A DNA stretch of 64,000 bases from Pyrus communis (Eukaryota; Streptophyta; Magnoliopsida; Rosales; Rosaceae): positions 12,220,121 to 12,284,120 of the forward strand of contig NC_084817.1 of the NCBI RefSeq assembly GCF_963583255.1. The letters run 5' to 3'. Both the position numbers and the translations under genes were made by a program. Shown here piece after piece: positions 22,786-34,504 of the stretch (its first letter is position 1; the number at the start of each line of letters is the position of its first letter). A model generated the notes under the pieces. That model was not told where the DNA came from and did no database searches. It saw only the letters and a list, made by a program, of their open reading frames with translations.

Positions 22786-23160
22786 GTTTTTCTCCTTTAG
22801 CCGTATATTTAGACTTCTGCTCACTCAGGAAAAAAACATTCATCTTTGAACATTACAAGAGTCTCCCAACTCTTGGTCTAATTGAGACCAAGAAGTAAAC
22901 TGAAAAGACACCAACAAGGAAAACCAGTCCAACAAATAAGGACTAGTTTTATGACCGTTAGGGAAGGAGGAGGGCACAAACACAAACAACCTCTCATCCT
23001 AAACCCATCTATAACAACTATAACCCAAACACTCACACAACATGTAAAAGCCTTTGTTTTTACTTTTCTTTTTTTTCTTTTTTTCTTGGTGAGGGATTAA
23101 TATACAAATGAATCACACAAATGGAGAAGTGCAATTACTAGCATTGTGCTAGTGAATTCG

Positions 23161-26100
23161 TTAGTCGAAGCTCGATGAGCGGCTCCACCGTCCTTTCAGG
23201 TAGTCCTCTAAGGAGACAGTTTGCTCAATGCTGCTCATGGAGAGTGAGTCATCCTCCACATCAAGCAGTGCAAGGTTAAGGTGAGACTGCAGATTTGAAT
23301 GTGGACATGTTTCAGTTTCGAGCACATCAGATTCCTCCACAGCATGAACTTGCAGCCTTGCCCACTTAGTCACATCCGCGTCGCCTTGAAGGAGCTTCAC
23401 AATCTGTGCTCAAAAGTACCCAGAGAATTTTGTCAATATTAATTCAGATATTTTCGTTGCATGCTATAAACTGATGAAAGATACTCAAGAGGGATCAGAT
23501 CCAACTTACAAAGCTCATTTGGGGCCTAGCTCGTGGAGCATGCCTGATGCAAAGAGTGGCCGCTAAAACCATTCTCTCTATCGGGCCCTGGTCATAGTTA
23601 TTGCCCAAATGCGGATCTAAAAGTTGGGATACCTGCCCACCATTTAGAATTGGCTTGGCCTGTACAAGACGTTTCAATAATTCAACTTCTTTTAAGAGAC
23701 AAACATCAAGAGGTACATGGAGTACTGCTAAACCTTATGGGCAAAGAGGACATACCCACATGACTAGGCTTTCGTGGCCTTTTGGATGGTCACTGCTTAT
23801 AGGCTTTCTTCCTGAAAGAAGCTCGAGGAGTACAACACCAAATGCATACACGTCAATTTTGTCGTTTACTTTGCCATACATGAAGTATTCAGGAGCCAAG
23901 TAGCTGCAGAACAATGCAATATGTTATTAACTAATCAGTATATCGCAGTTTTCATGTTTTCTTTAGAAAGAACTAGATTTGAATTTTTTTTCATCTTTGT
24001 AGAAAAATGGAAGTCTACAGAGAGAAGATGAAAGGCAAAGCTGTGAAATGAAGTTACAAACCCAAAGGTGCCTGCAACATCGCTGCACGTTATATGCGAA
24101 GAGGAGGTTGACACCCATTTTGCCAGTCCAAAATCAGAGAGCTGAAGAAACCTTGCCGAAATAGTATTAACGAACACTGAAAATTTGATAAACAAATGCA
24201 TCTTTAGAAGCAAGAAACTGATCAGACGTACCTGCGGCTCAAAATCATCAGACAGTAGAATATTGGATGATTTGACATCCCTGTGGATTACAGATTGAGC
24301 ACTGCCAGTGTGCAGATAGTCCAAGGCCTCAGCTACACCCACGGCCACCTTATATCTCTCATTCCATCCACATGCAAGCGGATCTTTCTTGGTTCCTGAT
24401 TTGGAGAACATTGAAAAAAATTGTAAATTGAGCTAGAATTCAAACAGCAATTAAGGGCAAGTAAACAATTATTGCTCTTGATTGTAATATCTAAAAGCCA
24501 GAGAAATATGTAGTACATACCATGGAGATTCTCTTCAAGGCTTCCTCTTGATAAGAAATCGTAAACCAAGAGAAGATTATTATCCTCAAAACAGAACCCC
24601 AGAAGGGAAATAATGTTCTTGTGGTTTAAGGTAGTAATGATGTCTATCTCCAAAACAAACTCCTTCAATACATCTTCAGATGGTTTTAAGATTTTCACTG
24701 CCAGTTCCTTGCCGTCGGGAAGGCAGCCTCTATAAACTTGACTGCTACCGCCCCTCCCGATGATGTTGTCTGGGATTACAAAGGAAAATATATTTTTGAA
24801 TAAACCAAATCAATAGAAATCAGGGAAAATGGATAGGATATTTGACATATGAACTTCTTGAACAACATACCGGCCAAGAAGTATGATGTAGCTGACTGAA
24901 GTTCCTGGTAGGTGAATAATCTGCATGTAGCCGAGTACTTTTCATGCAGGCCCTCCAATTCTTTAGGCAGGGCTTTCGAATTGTAGTCCGGTGAAGGTGG
25001 GGCAATCATTGCCTTGCCACCCACTGCAACAATTGCGCCACTTTCTCCATTCAAACAGGAAGGTTGATCTGAATCGCAACTATTTTTCCTTTCATCGAAA
25101 TTGCTGGCAATTGAATACTGTCTAATGGGCAACTGCATTGCCCACTGAACCATGGAGATCTTCCGGACCATAAACCTCTCAGGAATTTGTCGTTCTGGGA
25201 GTACAGCTCGTCGAAGCAGTGGCCAACCAGGTTTCACTTCAGGCAATTCTCTGATCAACATAGAAATTGAGCTCACTGCTAGTGCCTCTTCTTTTTGTAC
25301 TGGCACTATAGCCATAGATTTATCTTCACCGTCATCAGAGAACACTTCTGCAGACTGGTGACCAGAACTATCCACCGAGGGCCCTGAACAGACTGAGCAT
25401 TTCTGTGTTGCAACAGACTCAGAACATTCCAAGAAAACTTTGGCTAAGCCCTGCTCCAATTTTTGACAATTAACCTGACAATATGTGTCCCTTAAGGTCA
25501 CACTGTCACCGCCTTCCTTTAGTACTTTGGAAGACTTATGCACTGATCGGTGAAATGCACTGAGCAAACTGTTCCAGCGATGCTCTTCGCTTCCTGCAAA
25601 CAAGTACTCAACTCAGAAGCCCACCCTAAACAAATTACAGACTAAAAAACCATTGAAAGAACCCAAAACTAGAAAAATCTAAGAGCAATTAGCTAAAATG
25701 ATCCACTTTTGACATTTTGGTTGCTGAAATGATCAAAATTAACTACCGACAGCATATAAATCATATATCAAAGACGTATCGATCATATAACAGCAACTGC
25801 AAAAAATGGATCATTTCGGCAACCAAATGCCAAAAGCGGATTATTTCAGCCAAAAGTCCAAAATCTAAATACCTTGGGGGTTACCGTAATTTGCTTGAGA
25901 GCATTCTCTGTTAAATACAACTTTCCCATTATTTACAGCAAGAACCCCACAATCCTTAGACAGTTTCTTGGCACAGTATTTGGCCACGGCAGTCGATGAC
26001 CGGATTTTATGGTGGTTCTGAGCAGTTCCAACTATAACCTTACTTGCAGTATACGAATTCGCTTCCCGAACTAATATTTTCTTGATAGATGTTCCTCTGC

Positions 26101-26684
26101 AGATTTTGAGCTTGAGATCCACCTGTAAAAGTTTTCAACAGAAATCCCAACTCTTTAACTTTCTGGCACTGAAAAAAATGATCGACCCTCCAACTGGTTA
26201 GAACTCCAATTTTTCACTCTAAAGTCGCAACATTTTTCATTTTCTCAGGAAACAAACAGAGGGTATGACAAAATTATACAAAAGGACAACAAAATCTTAA
26301 CGAAAACCACAACAAAAAATAGCGAGAAAGTAACCTGCTTCAAGTCGCAGAAACCATCATAGACTGCAAGAACAGAGTCAAACGCTTTGACAAGGGAGAG
26401 AAGCGACGACTTCCCATCTCGATCAACAATTTCTGCAATTACCCAATTCACCAAAACCAGTAAACTTCCACTCCACCCGACCAAAAGATTTCAACCAAAT
26501 TTTACTCACCATTTTTACCGGGCACATGGAGGGCAATCACACGGTCACCAGGCTGAGCCACCTTAACCAGAGCCCACGTCAGCAGCTCCCTGCTCTTCGA
26601 GTCCAGCTTCACCCCCACCACAACCGAGCGGCCACCGCAGCTCTCCACCTCTGCATGTCCTCCGCCACAGCCTTCTTGCCCCAT
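23161..26684 (-). CDS. USP-domain receptor-like cytoplasmic protein kinase, ten exons, intact
   Basis: Minus-strand exons are 26684-26510, 26432-26335, 26122-25873, 25593-24871, 24769-24521, 24395-24232, 24141-24062, 23903-23756, 23659-23510 and 23403-23161. All introns are GT-AG and phases agree, giving 759 codons plus TAA. Residues about 20-165 form a universal-stress-protein (adenine nucleotide alpha hydrolase-like) domain ([15 protein letters not shown]...[10 protein letters not shown]), followed by a Ser-rich linker. The kinase domain starts near 416, with glycine loop GRGGSSQV (420-427), Lys441 in LAVKIL, HRD at 536-538 (HRDVKSSN), DFG at 556-558 and APE at 583-585. It should phosphorylate Ser/Thr substrates in the cytoplasm. 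No signal peptide or membrane span is seen. Arabidopsis At1g21590/At1g77280 have this architecture and similar length (from memory). The start at 26684 is chosen because the USP strand follows closely; an upstream in-frame ATG at 26714 is an alternative. Confidence 0.93.
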
Positions 26685-26794
26685 TTTCAAGCAGTACAAT
26701 GTGCGTTTGTCCAAACGGGATCGTTTTGGTTCTCGGTCAGTTTCCGGCAGCTCTGTGGTTCCGTTGCCGGTGCTGGGAATTCATGGCAGGAGGG

Positions 26795-26800
26795 TTATAA
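26795..26800 (-). promoter_or_regulatory. Candidate TATA box of the kinase gene
   Basis: The minus strand reads CCTTTATAACCC here, about 110 bp upstream of the chosen start codon. That leaves room for a 5' leader of about 80 bases. The surrounding DNA is GC-richer than the flanks. Prediction by position only. Confidence 0.4.
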
Positions 26801-27111
26801 AGGCTCGGGGAGAGGAGAGAGAGATGGGTTTGGTTGGTTTGCGTTGGTTTTCAGTTTCAGGGACGCAAAAGCAAAAGCAGAAGCAGGCAGAGAGGAGAGC
26901 AGAGCAGAGCAGCAGAAGAAAGGGCAAGCGTAGCAAAGTTAAGAGAAGGGGGCGGACCAACTTTTACCGCTAACTCAACTCACTCTGATCGAGCTGTTTT
27001 AACCATGTGCTAATTATTGTTTAATGGCTTTTTCGGCAAGTGATTAAGGTTTTGGTTATGGATGTCATGTGGGGTCTGTGGAGTTGGGCCCACCTTCAAC
27101 TCACATGGACG

Positions 27112-28380
27112 TCAGAGCAAGCCCAACGTTGCTGGGTGCTCGGGGGACAGGCCAAAGAAAAGGGGCCCGAGGCTCTGTGGACCAGCTCCAGAGTTAGAGA
27201 GTCCGAGTGGAGGCCGTGGAGAATTGTCAGCCCGAGAGCCCAAGTGGATGTGACGCTAGCGCTGACGTCAGCCTGGCGTTAGGCCATTTTTAATTTTTTT
27301 TCTGTCAGGCACGTGCACCCCACTCACGCGTGGGTGCGCGTCGCCGACACAAAATCAGAAGAAAAAAAAAACAGTGCTTTTTCAGTTACCGTTGGGAAGC
27401 CACGTGGCTTCCCACGGTCCGTTCGATCTCAACGGATCTTTAATTTGGACCGTTCGATCTCAACGATAAAAAAAAAAAAGTTTTATTTAATATCCACCGT
27501 TCGATCTAAGATCAACGGTGGATATTAATATGCTTTATAAATAAAAAAAATAAAAGAAAAAATAGTTTTAAAATTAAGAAAAGTTACCGTTGTGACATGT
27601 GGCACAATCTGGAGTGTTGGAATTCAAATGTTTTTATATCCAACGACAGAGATTAATTAGTTGAATAAAAATTTAAAAAAAATTATAAAAAATTCAAAAA
27701 AAAAATCTGAATTTTTTTTAAAAAAAAAATTATTTTTACTTTTCTATAAATACGTTCTCATTATCATCTACCTTACACAACAATTTCATATTTTCTCAAC
27801 TACTTTCAATCACATTCTTTTCTTTGTCTCAAAGTTTCAATCCATTTTTTTTCAACAAAATGACTACTGGTGCAGGTACGAATTGTTCACTTCTTGAAGA
27901 TGTTGCGTTGTGTATTAGCTAGGTTGAAGTTACTCATAGTTCACTTACGGGTAATGAGATGCAGTTGCGAGAAATGTGGAGTCTTATTCATACCAATTAT
28001 CTTGAGAAAATTGGTGGGAAAAGAACCAAAGAATCGATGTCCAGTCGTTGGAAATTACCTAGCCAATCATTTAGTACGTGGAAAGACGCCTTGGCACAAA
28101 CTAGTAGTAATATTCAAAGTGGGGAAAATTACTCGGATCAGGTAACAATATATTATTTATTTGATACCCAAATTTACAATTAAAATTATTTTGTATTATT
28201 TTATAAATAAAAATATACTAATATTTTATTGCCTATTGCTAGGGCTATTGAAGTGTAACGGTGGAGATGCAAAGGCTATTGTCAGGGCTATTACTATTCA
28301 TTAAGGGCAGTTACTGTTCATAAGGTGGATTGAATAGTAAATAGCCTGGGGGGAGGGCTCCAACGTTGGAGTTGCTCTTA
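27112..28380 (+). mobile_element. PIF/Harbinger-like non-autonomous DNA element
   Basis: The left end GAGCAAGCCCAACGTTG (27115) and the right end, complement GAGCAACTCCAACGTTG (28377), are imperfect terminal inverted repeats. The flanking triplets are TCA on the left and TTA on the right, near the TTA target of this superfamily. Inside are a TATA-like TATAAATA at 27745 and one SANT/Myb-like exon. No transposase (DDE) gene is present. Short palindromes lie at 27393-27414 and near 27495-27530. Confidence 0.55.
27860..28141 (+). pseudogene. SANT/Myb-like DNA-binding exon of a Harbinger element
   Basis: From the ATG at 27860 the frame reads NCSLLEDVALCIS, a stop (TAG at 27920), then TGNEMQLREMWSLIHTNYLE and SMSSRWKLPSQSF. 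The spacing of tryptophans and the E-D-V-A-L-C motif match the trihelix/Myb-like accessory protein that PIF/Harbinger elements carry beside their transposase. The exon ends at a good donor (CAG/GTAAC at 28141/28142). The next exon is missing and the in-frame stop disables it. A TATA-like box lies about 110 bp upstream. Confidence 0.7.
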
Positions 28381-29132
28381 TAGAGGAAAAGAAAATGTGT
28401 TTGATATGAGCCTCCTCCTCTTGTGGATAGGTTGATCTTAGAGGATGTTGTTGGGTTTCCTCATACCCGCTTTGTTAATAGTTTTTTCTTGGGTCTTTTG
28501 ACCCTCAATTTTACCAAAAAAAAAAAATGAAAATGTCGTTTGCAAGTGACATTTACCAGTAGTAGAAATGAGTTATGCTATTGTGCTTAGGCGTAGGTTC
28601 AAACACAATTAACTTTCTAATGTATCCTTTAACCAGTAACCACTATAGTCTTTTCAAAAAAAAAAAAAAATGTCATTTGGTTACTATTACTAAGTGTAAA
28701 AAAAAATTATCACCATTAATTTTTTGAATTTAATATCAAAGTAAAAAATAAAACATAATTTAGTTAAAACTCAATAAAAACTTTATTATTTGGCCATATA
28801 TTATTCACATATTTTTGTTTTGGCTTAATTAATGATAAATTTTAGTGTTATTTTAGTTCTGATCTCTAATCAACTAATTAATAGAATGAAACCTTGTTTC
28901 TTTAATATGGGTACATATTATATTAAATTTTTTTGGTGCAAATTAAAACTAAAAAGAATATTGGTACAAACTTATAAAATGGGTACAAATAAAAATAGAA
29001 ACATATTGAAAATACAGAAAAAGATATACTTGGAAATGATTAAGAAGTTTTTCATTTTAAAATTAACATATAATGACAAGTAAATAATTTAATATTCAAA
29101 TAATAAAGTGGACAAAAGACAAAGGACCTTAA
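28381..29132. other. AT-rich intergenic DNA
   Basis: Several A or T runs (for example 28515-28527 after TTGACCCTCAATTTTACC) look like poly(A) tails of old non-LTR insertions. No coding sequence is supported. Confidence 0.4.
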
Positions 29133-29578
29133 TCAAATGTGACGATCCGTCCCTAATTTTCCATATAATTTCCTTCTTGAGTATGTAAAATGACGATTAT
29201 GCCCTTATTGGCAAAGTGCAACCTGACGTGGACATAGTTATTCGACTTTTAATTTATTTTCCCTATTATCATAATTAAATAGTACTCATTGTTACGAATG
29301 CGTGAGCATGAGTTAGGCCCAAGTCGGAATTGTGACGAAAAAGTTATGCTTAGTTAAGGTACGTTAATTACGGGTAGAATTGTACACGTGTGTGTTAATT
29401 ATTTAGTGTTAGAACTACTGTTTTTTTATAAGAAGACAGATTTTGTGTACCTTGAATTATACAAAAATCTTATCACTTTCTCCCTTTAAAAAAAGGGGGT
29501 CCCGTGACCTTATCTCACTACCAATCAGTCACTCTCCTTATTTCTCTCACCCAATCAGACAGCTTATCTCTCTTTCTC

Positions 29579-29618
<40 letters not shown>

Positions 29619-31501
29619 GTCCAATCAGAAAACCTCTCTCTCTCATCTTCTCATTCTCTCATCTTTCACGCTTTGTCTCCTTTCTTTGCAATAACCATCC
29701 GTACAAACCAATCCTAAAATGGTGACGTTTTAAGCTTCCAACTTGGAGCTCCGACTTGGGTCTGAGTTCCTCGACGACTTCATGTTTGTGTTACAAGATT
29801 TTGGAAGATTTGGAAGCATCCACACAACTCCTCGAGGTCTCTAGTTCAAGCTTAAAGCTAAGCCAAAGTCGAAACACGCAGTTTCAAGGAGTTGAAAATA
29901 GGTCCGAGAGCTTCAAGCTAATTTCAGTCCATTTCCGTCCACTTTTTGGACTTCCAAAAGGTATAGACTTGTTCTATAAACTTCATTTCCATATAAAGTA
30001 CATAAAAAATGGTTGAGAAATGAAGAAGATATGAAGTTTTAAAAATTTTCTAGAAATCTAGCGACTTTTTCCAGAATCTGGCAAACCAAATAGGGGAGGA
30101 CAACCAGAGAAGAAGGAGAATATGCCGTTAAAGTTAACGGAATATTTTGACGTTGTTAGGTAACGCTGTTAGACTTAACGAAATATTCAGTCAAATCTGA
30201 TGGAATATTCCTTGGGAATTTACTAGTGCATGCAAGGGCAGGGCCTGTGAGTGGGTGAGCATGTGGCCACAAGCTGGCAGCGCGTGAGGGCGCATCCGGC
30301 CCTGTGGCGACTAGTGGTTGTCGTGTACGGGTCAGTGACGTTGTGTAGAATGTTTTTGTATATTTAAACCCTTTGTTTGAGCAAACTATGGGGGATTTTC
30401 CCGGCCTTTTAGTGTATGTTCTAATTAATTAGTGTAGTTGTTTCTCATATAGGAGAGAATTACCCCGATGAGGTATGTGGACAAGCAAGGCAAGGAAGCT
30501 ACGATCTGATTACATATCAGTGAGTAGGCATTTGTTTTTATATATTATATATAAAGTTTTATAGTTTCCACAATTGCTTTTGGATTGATTTTACACCTAT
30601 CATGCCATCTTTTATTTAATTTTAAAAATGCCATTATTGTTGAGATTTATATTTTGTCATGGCATTTTCATATACATTATACTTGCTCATCATGCATGCT
30701 TGCACCGGTGTAGTACCCGCCGCGCGCCAGGGCCTGGCTTCACGTATATGTTCACATCGCACTGCAAGTTTACCTTGGATCCATTGTAGGTGCTAGTCCT
30801 ATCGTACATGTAGCAATAGGCAACTCCGACTCGTATGTGATGCGCCTAGCACCAGTCTTTACGTGATTGTAGTACTAGAACGTATATTATGATTACACCC
30901 AATCCTGGTCATGTCAGAATCCCTCTGCATTAACTTGTGTGTTAGCATAGATTGATGAGCATCTGATTTTCTTATGCTACAGTTGCGATATTATGGTTAG
31001 CTTATTTATGGAATTATTGTTGATTTGCATTTGATTTCATACTTATATGTAGTATGATTTTCTGGAAACTATACATGTGTTTATGGCGAGGGGTTAGTGT
31101 GTTCAGAAAAATAAATGTGTTTTATAAACCTTTGTTTTTGCCCACTCACTCTTCTGTTTTTGGCCACTCCAAAACTTGGTTAGCTGAATTCTTTGTCACA
31201 TACAAGGAATCTCTGGCAGTTCTGACATTTCCATAAATAAATGTAGGAGCTTATTTTTTGTTGTGTAATAAGTACCTTAACTAGATTTGAATGTTCTATT
31301 TATGTCGTACTGTCATCTATTCTCTGAACACTTATGTTTTATGGGTTCTCCCCATTACTGCGCACTATCTACTTTAGATTAAATAAATGTTAGCTTTGGT
31401 TTAAATTTATCCATATTTTTATGCTTCACTTTCCTTTTTAATTATGTCACTTTCGGGTGTCGGCCAACATGCCTCGACCCTGGTCGAGGTGTGTCATCAA
31501 A
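29133..31501. mobile_element. Solo LTR (2,359 bp) with TCAAA target duplication
   Basis: The LTR runs from 29138 (TGTGACGATCC) to 31496 (GGTCGAGGTGTGTCA). It is flanked by TCAAA at 29133-29137 and 31497-31501. No primer site, polypurine tract or coding domain lies inside, so it is a solo LTR formed by recombination between the two LTRs of an element. It contains a (CT)n tract at 29582-29615. Open frames inside are short and unconvincing. Confidence 0.85.
29582..29615. repeat. (CT)n microsatellite
   Basis: Seventeen CT units inside the solo LTR. They may mark a pyrimidine-rich leader of the LTR transcript, since CT tracts are common just downstream of plant transcription starts. Confidence 0.93.
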
Positions 31502-31661
31502 AATAAAAAATAACAAAGATTTGAATTAATGAGAAGTGAAAATGAGGGATGAGAACCTAATTTATCTTATATTTTAATAATTAGGAATAGGTCAATGATG
31601 AAGGCTGCATGACTGTCATTTTTTCAAAATAAAAGATATTATATACACTAAAGGGGTGGGA

Positions 31662-31788
31662 GGAATGGGCTAAGCCTCACAATAGGCTAGCAATAATATG
31701 GTTTAAATTCGTATTTGACGAGAATTGAATCTAAGATCTGTCACTTACAAGTGAAGAAGCATATCATTAGATCATAGTACTAAGTGGC
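31662..31788 (-). mobile_element. SINE-like dispersed repeat, copy 2
   Basis: Homologous to 20465-20580 and in the same orientation. On the minus strand it reads from GCCACTTAGTACTATGATC through a degenerate A box to AGATTCAATTCTCGTC, a B-box-like motif. It was probably once transcribed by RNA polymerase III. No clean target duplication was found. Confidence 0.55.
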
Positions 31789-31966
31789 CACATGACTATC
31801 ATTATATGTAGTTAAAACTTGATTCTTCTATCTTTCTCTCTCTATGAATGCCACATAAGCTTTAAGCTATTATAAATAATTAGAATTTAATTTTTAATGC
31901 TGGAACAACATCAACAAGAACACAATTGCTTATGCTAGAAAATCTTTTATTAGAGGCACAATAAAG

Positions 31967-32715
31967 TTTTTTTTTTTTTTTTGGTCAAACGGTAGACTTT
32001 ATTAAATACTAATAGAAACGTTTACGTCTTTCGTTAGAATATTAAATAAAAACTCCGGACCCAAAGCATCCCAACCTCCATATGAGGCAACATATGAAGC
32101 CATAGCGTGAGTAGCGGCATTTCCTTCCTGCTTAACAAACACAAACCTCACCCTTCCTAATTGAGATACCAACAACCCAATATCATAAATAAAGCACTCC
32201 AAAGTACCATCAATCGCATATTCCCCATTAAGCATTCTAATGAGCATCCGAGAATCTGATTCAACCTCCACATCCTGACATCCCAACTCAATACACACCT
32301 GCACCGTAGCACGTATTGCAGCAGCTTCTGCCATTGCCGCTGTACTGAAGATCAAGCCTCCCACACCTCCAGCCGCTTGCAGCATCCCAGCAAAATCCCG
32401 CAGTACCCACCCATAGCCACCTTTTCGAGTCGTCCCACACCAAGCCCCATCAAAATTGATCTTTAGCACTCCAAACGCTGGTCTCCTCCACCTAACCAGT
32501 TGACCCGCAAAGTTCACTGCGTTCCCAGTCTCATGTTCTCCAGTTTCTACCCTCTTACCCCCTTGACCAACTCGAAATTCAAGGATTTGCTTCCTGACCA
32601 AGTTAACCATCTCCATAGGATTAACAAGGACTCCGTTATTTTCGTTCAATTGACTCATTAAAAAACACTTGAATACTTCTTCCGTTGCTAATCCAGAAAC
32701 GCTTTGGATTTTCAC
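31967..32715 (-). mobile_element. 5'-truncated LINE 3' end encoding RNase H
   Basis: The minus-strand frame (237 codons, 32715-32002) carries an RNase H (RVT_3) domain: FDGAWCG for the first Asp, MAEAAAIRATV for the Glu, VESDSRMLIRML for the second Asp, and KQEGNAATHAMA near the C terminus. Plant L1-type LINEs end in this domain, which removes RNA after reverse transcription. Sixteen T residues at 31967-31982 are the poly(A) tail of the minus-strand element, about 20 bp past the stop codon. RT and endonuclease are missing, so it is a dead 5'-truncated copy, although the RNase H frame is intact. Confidence 0.82.
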
Positions 32716-34195
32716 AAATGCTTTTGATTAAGGAGTAATGGTAGACAAGATAACATACGAAAAATTCCCATTCCCAAATTACATGTATAGACAGAGAAAA
32801 TTTTCAAAATATTCGGTACTTAAACGGGTACTGTATGTGTTATAATACTAGTGGAGAGATACGAAAAAAAGATATCATTTTTTTTGCTTATATTAGGACA
32901 TGTAAAATACTGCTTGAATACCTTCTACTTGAAAAAATCTCTCATGAATGAAGTTCATTATACTTCTATGAAAAAGGAAAAAAAAAAAACAAGTAGTCTA
33001 GTCTCTCTGGATGTGACTTAAATTCGTTGAACATGGGAATAATGTGTAGTGCATGGTTTACAGTAATAGTATCTGGCTATATTGGGTGTGTATGTGTAAC
33101 ATTGGCGGGAGCCACAAGCTCAAAGTTTTTGACCTATATATATACACAGACACATTGAGGTGACAGTATTGGATGCACTACACCATCGTTATTCATTTAT
33201 CTATATTCCTTTTGGTTTGATTTGAACGACCCGCGAATCTATCAAACCTTTTCTTTTTGTTAGGTACGACCATCAATCAGCTAGTCTAGCTTACCAAATT
33301 TGTAATCACTTTACTTGCATGGCTCATAATTAAAATTATTGATGAGGTATTATTTAATAGGAAAAATGTTTGAAAATTTTAAGTTTTAACGATAATGACA
33401 AAATAAAAGGTAAAGTGAATAGTATCAGGATTGACATTTCAGTGTAAAAATGTGGTTTTTCATTAAAGTGAACAGTACCAGGAACTTTTCGTTAAAATTC
33501 TCTTATTTAATTTGTAATTTTTATTTATAAATTTAATTCTCTAGCATTACTCATTATTTAAATTTGAAAAACTTAGTTTGAAATTGTGATAGCGTTGTTT
33601 GTATTAAAAGTTAGAACATTAATATTAATTTACTTTATATAATACGTATGCTAAATTGATTTATAAGGGAATGAAATAGTTATATTAATAATGAGATAAT
33701 AAATAATATTAGTGGCCATTGGCCAAACGGAACCATCACAAAGATCTAGGGTTCGTTTGTCAAGTGCTTCTAAAAGATTGAAAATACTTTTAGATAAAAT
33801 GTTTTTAGAACCAAATCTTAGTTAAAAAATGCAAGTTAATTCTAAAAAAAACATTTAAAGTACTTCCAGCAAGAAACATATAACCTGTGCTTTTAGCAGG
33901 AAGAACTTCAAGTGTTTTTAGAACCCAAAAACATTTATTCTAAAAACACTTTCAGATATATAAAAGCACTTCAATAATCATTTTATTTATTTATTTTTGA
34001 ACAAACAAAATGTAGGCACAACCTTTGGTCAAGGAAGCATCTTAACTATTTTATGTTGGTCTCATTATTCTAATACTATTAGGTTTGATGATGACGGCTA
34101 CCATGCAAATGCGAAAGGTGTGGGCCGCTAGACCAACTATTTTATGTTGGCACAACCTTTAGTTATGAAATTGTGCGTTGCTAGTCCAACTAGTA
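32716..34195. other. AT-rich intergenic DNA
   Basis: No gene seen. A segment at about 33750-33980 with several AAAAGCACTT/AAGTGCTT words and repeated TTTTAGAACC may be an old hAT-type MITE, but its ends could not be fixed. Confidence 0.4.
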
Positions 34196-34200
34196 ATAAT

Positions 34201-34455
34201 TGATAAACCAAGTTTGAATTCAATGGTTCCCGCCACAACATTCCCTGAAGATCGCAACCAAATCAGTAAACAGGAAGGCTGAGATAAACCTTATCTGTTG
34301 CAAGTGTTTGGATTTTAAATAGGTTATTTATCTTTTGTATTATCTGTAAATTATCCTTGGTTTGAAGAGTTTGTTCTTCATCCAAATACTACTTGTAATC
34401 TCTATAAAAACATCAAATGGAATATGCTCAAATCATTGAGCACACTTATCTTATA
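34201..34455 (+). repeat. copia 5' LTR
   Basis: Begins TGATAAACCAAG and ends ACTTATCTTATA. It contains a TATA-like CTCTATAAAAAC near 34401, which should start transcription about 30 bp downstream. It differs from the 3' LTR at six sites (for example AATGGTTCC versus AACGATTCC). Confidence 0.92.
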
Positions 34456-34467
34456 TGGTATCATCCT
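34456..34467 (+). other. Primer binding site for tRNA-iMet
   Basis: TGGTATCATCCT follows the 5' LTR with no spacer and begins with the TGGTATCA complementary to initiator methionine tRNA, the usual primer of copia elements. Confidence 0.8.
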
Positions 34468-34504
34468 CTCCACTGTCTCACGACATTTTTCCTTCTCAAT
34501 CCTC

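Noticed and set aside
26526..26973. Plus-strand frames opposite kinase exon 1
   Set aside because: They are shadows of the GC-rich first exon and upstream region. The minus-strand exon has family matches and splice sites.
33745..34000. hAT-type MITE
   Set aside because: Repeated AAGTGCTT/AAGCACTT words are suggestive, but I could not find matched ends or an 8-bp duplication.
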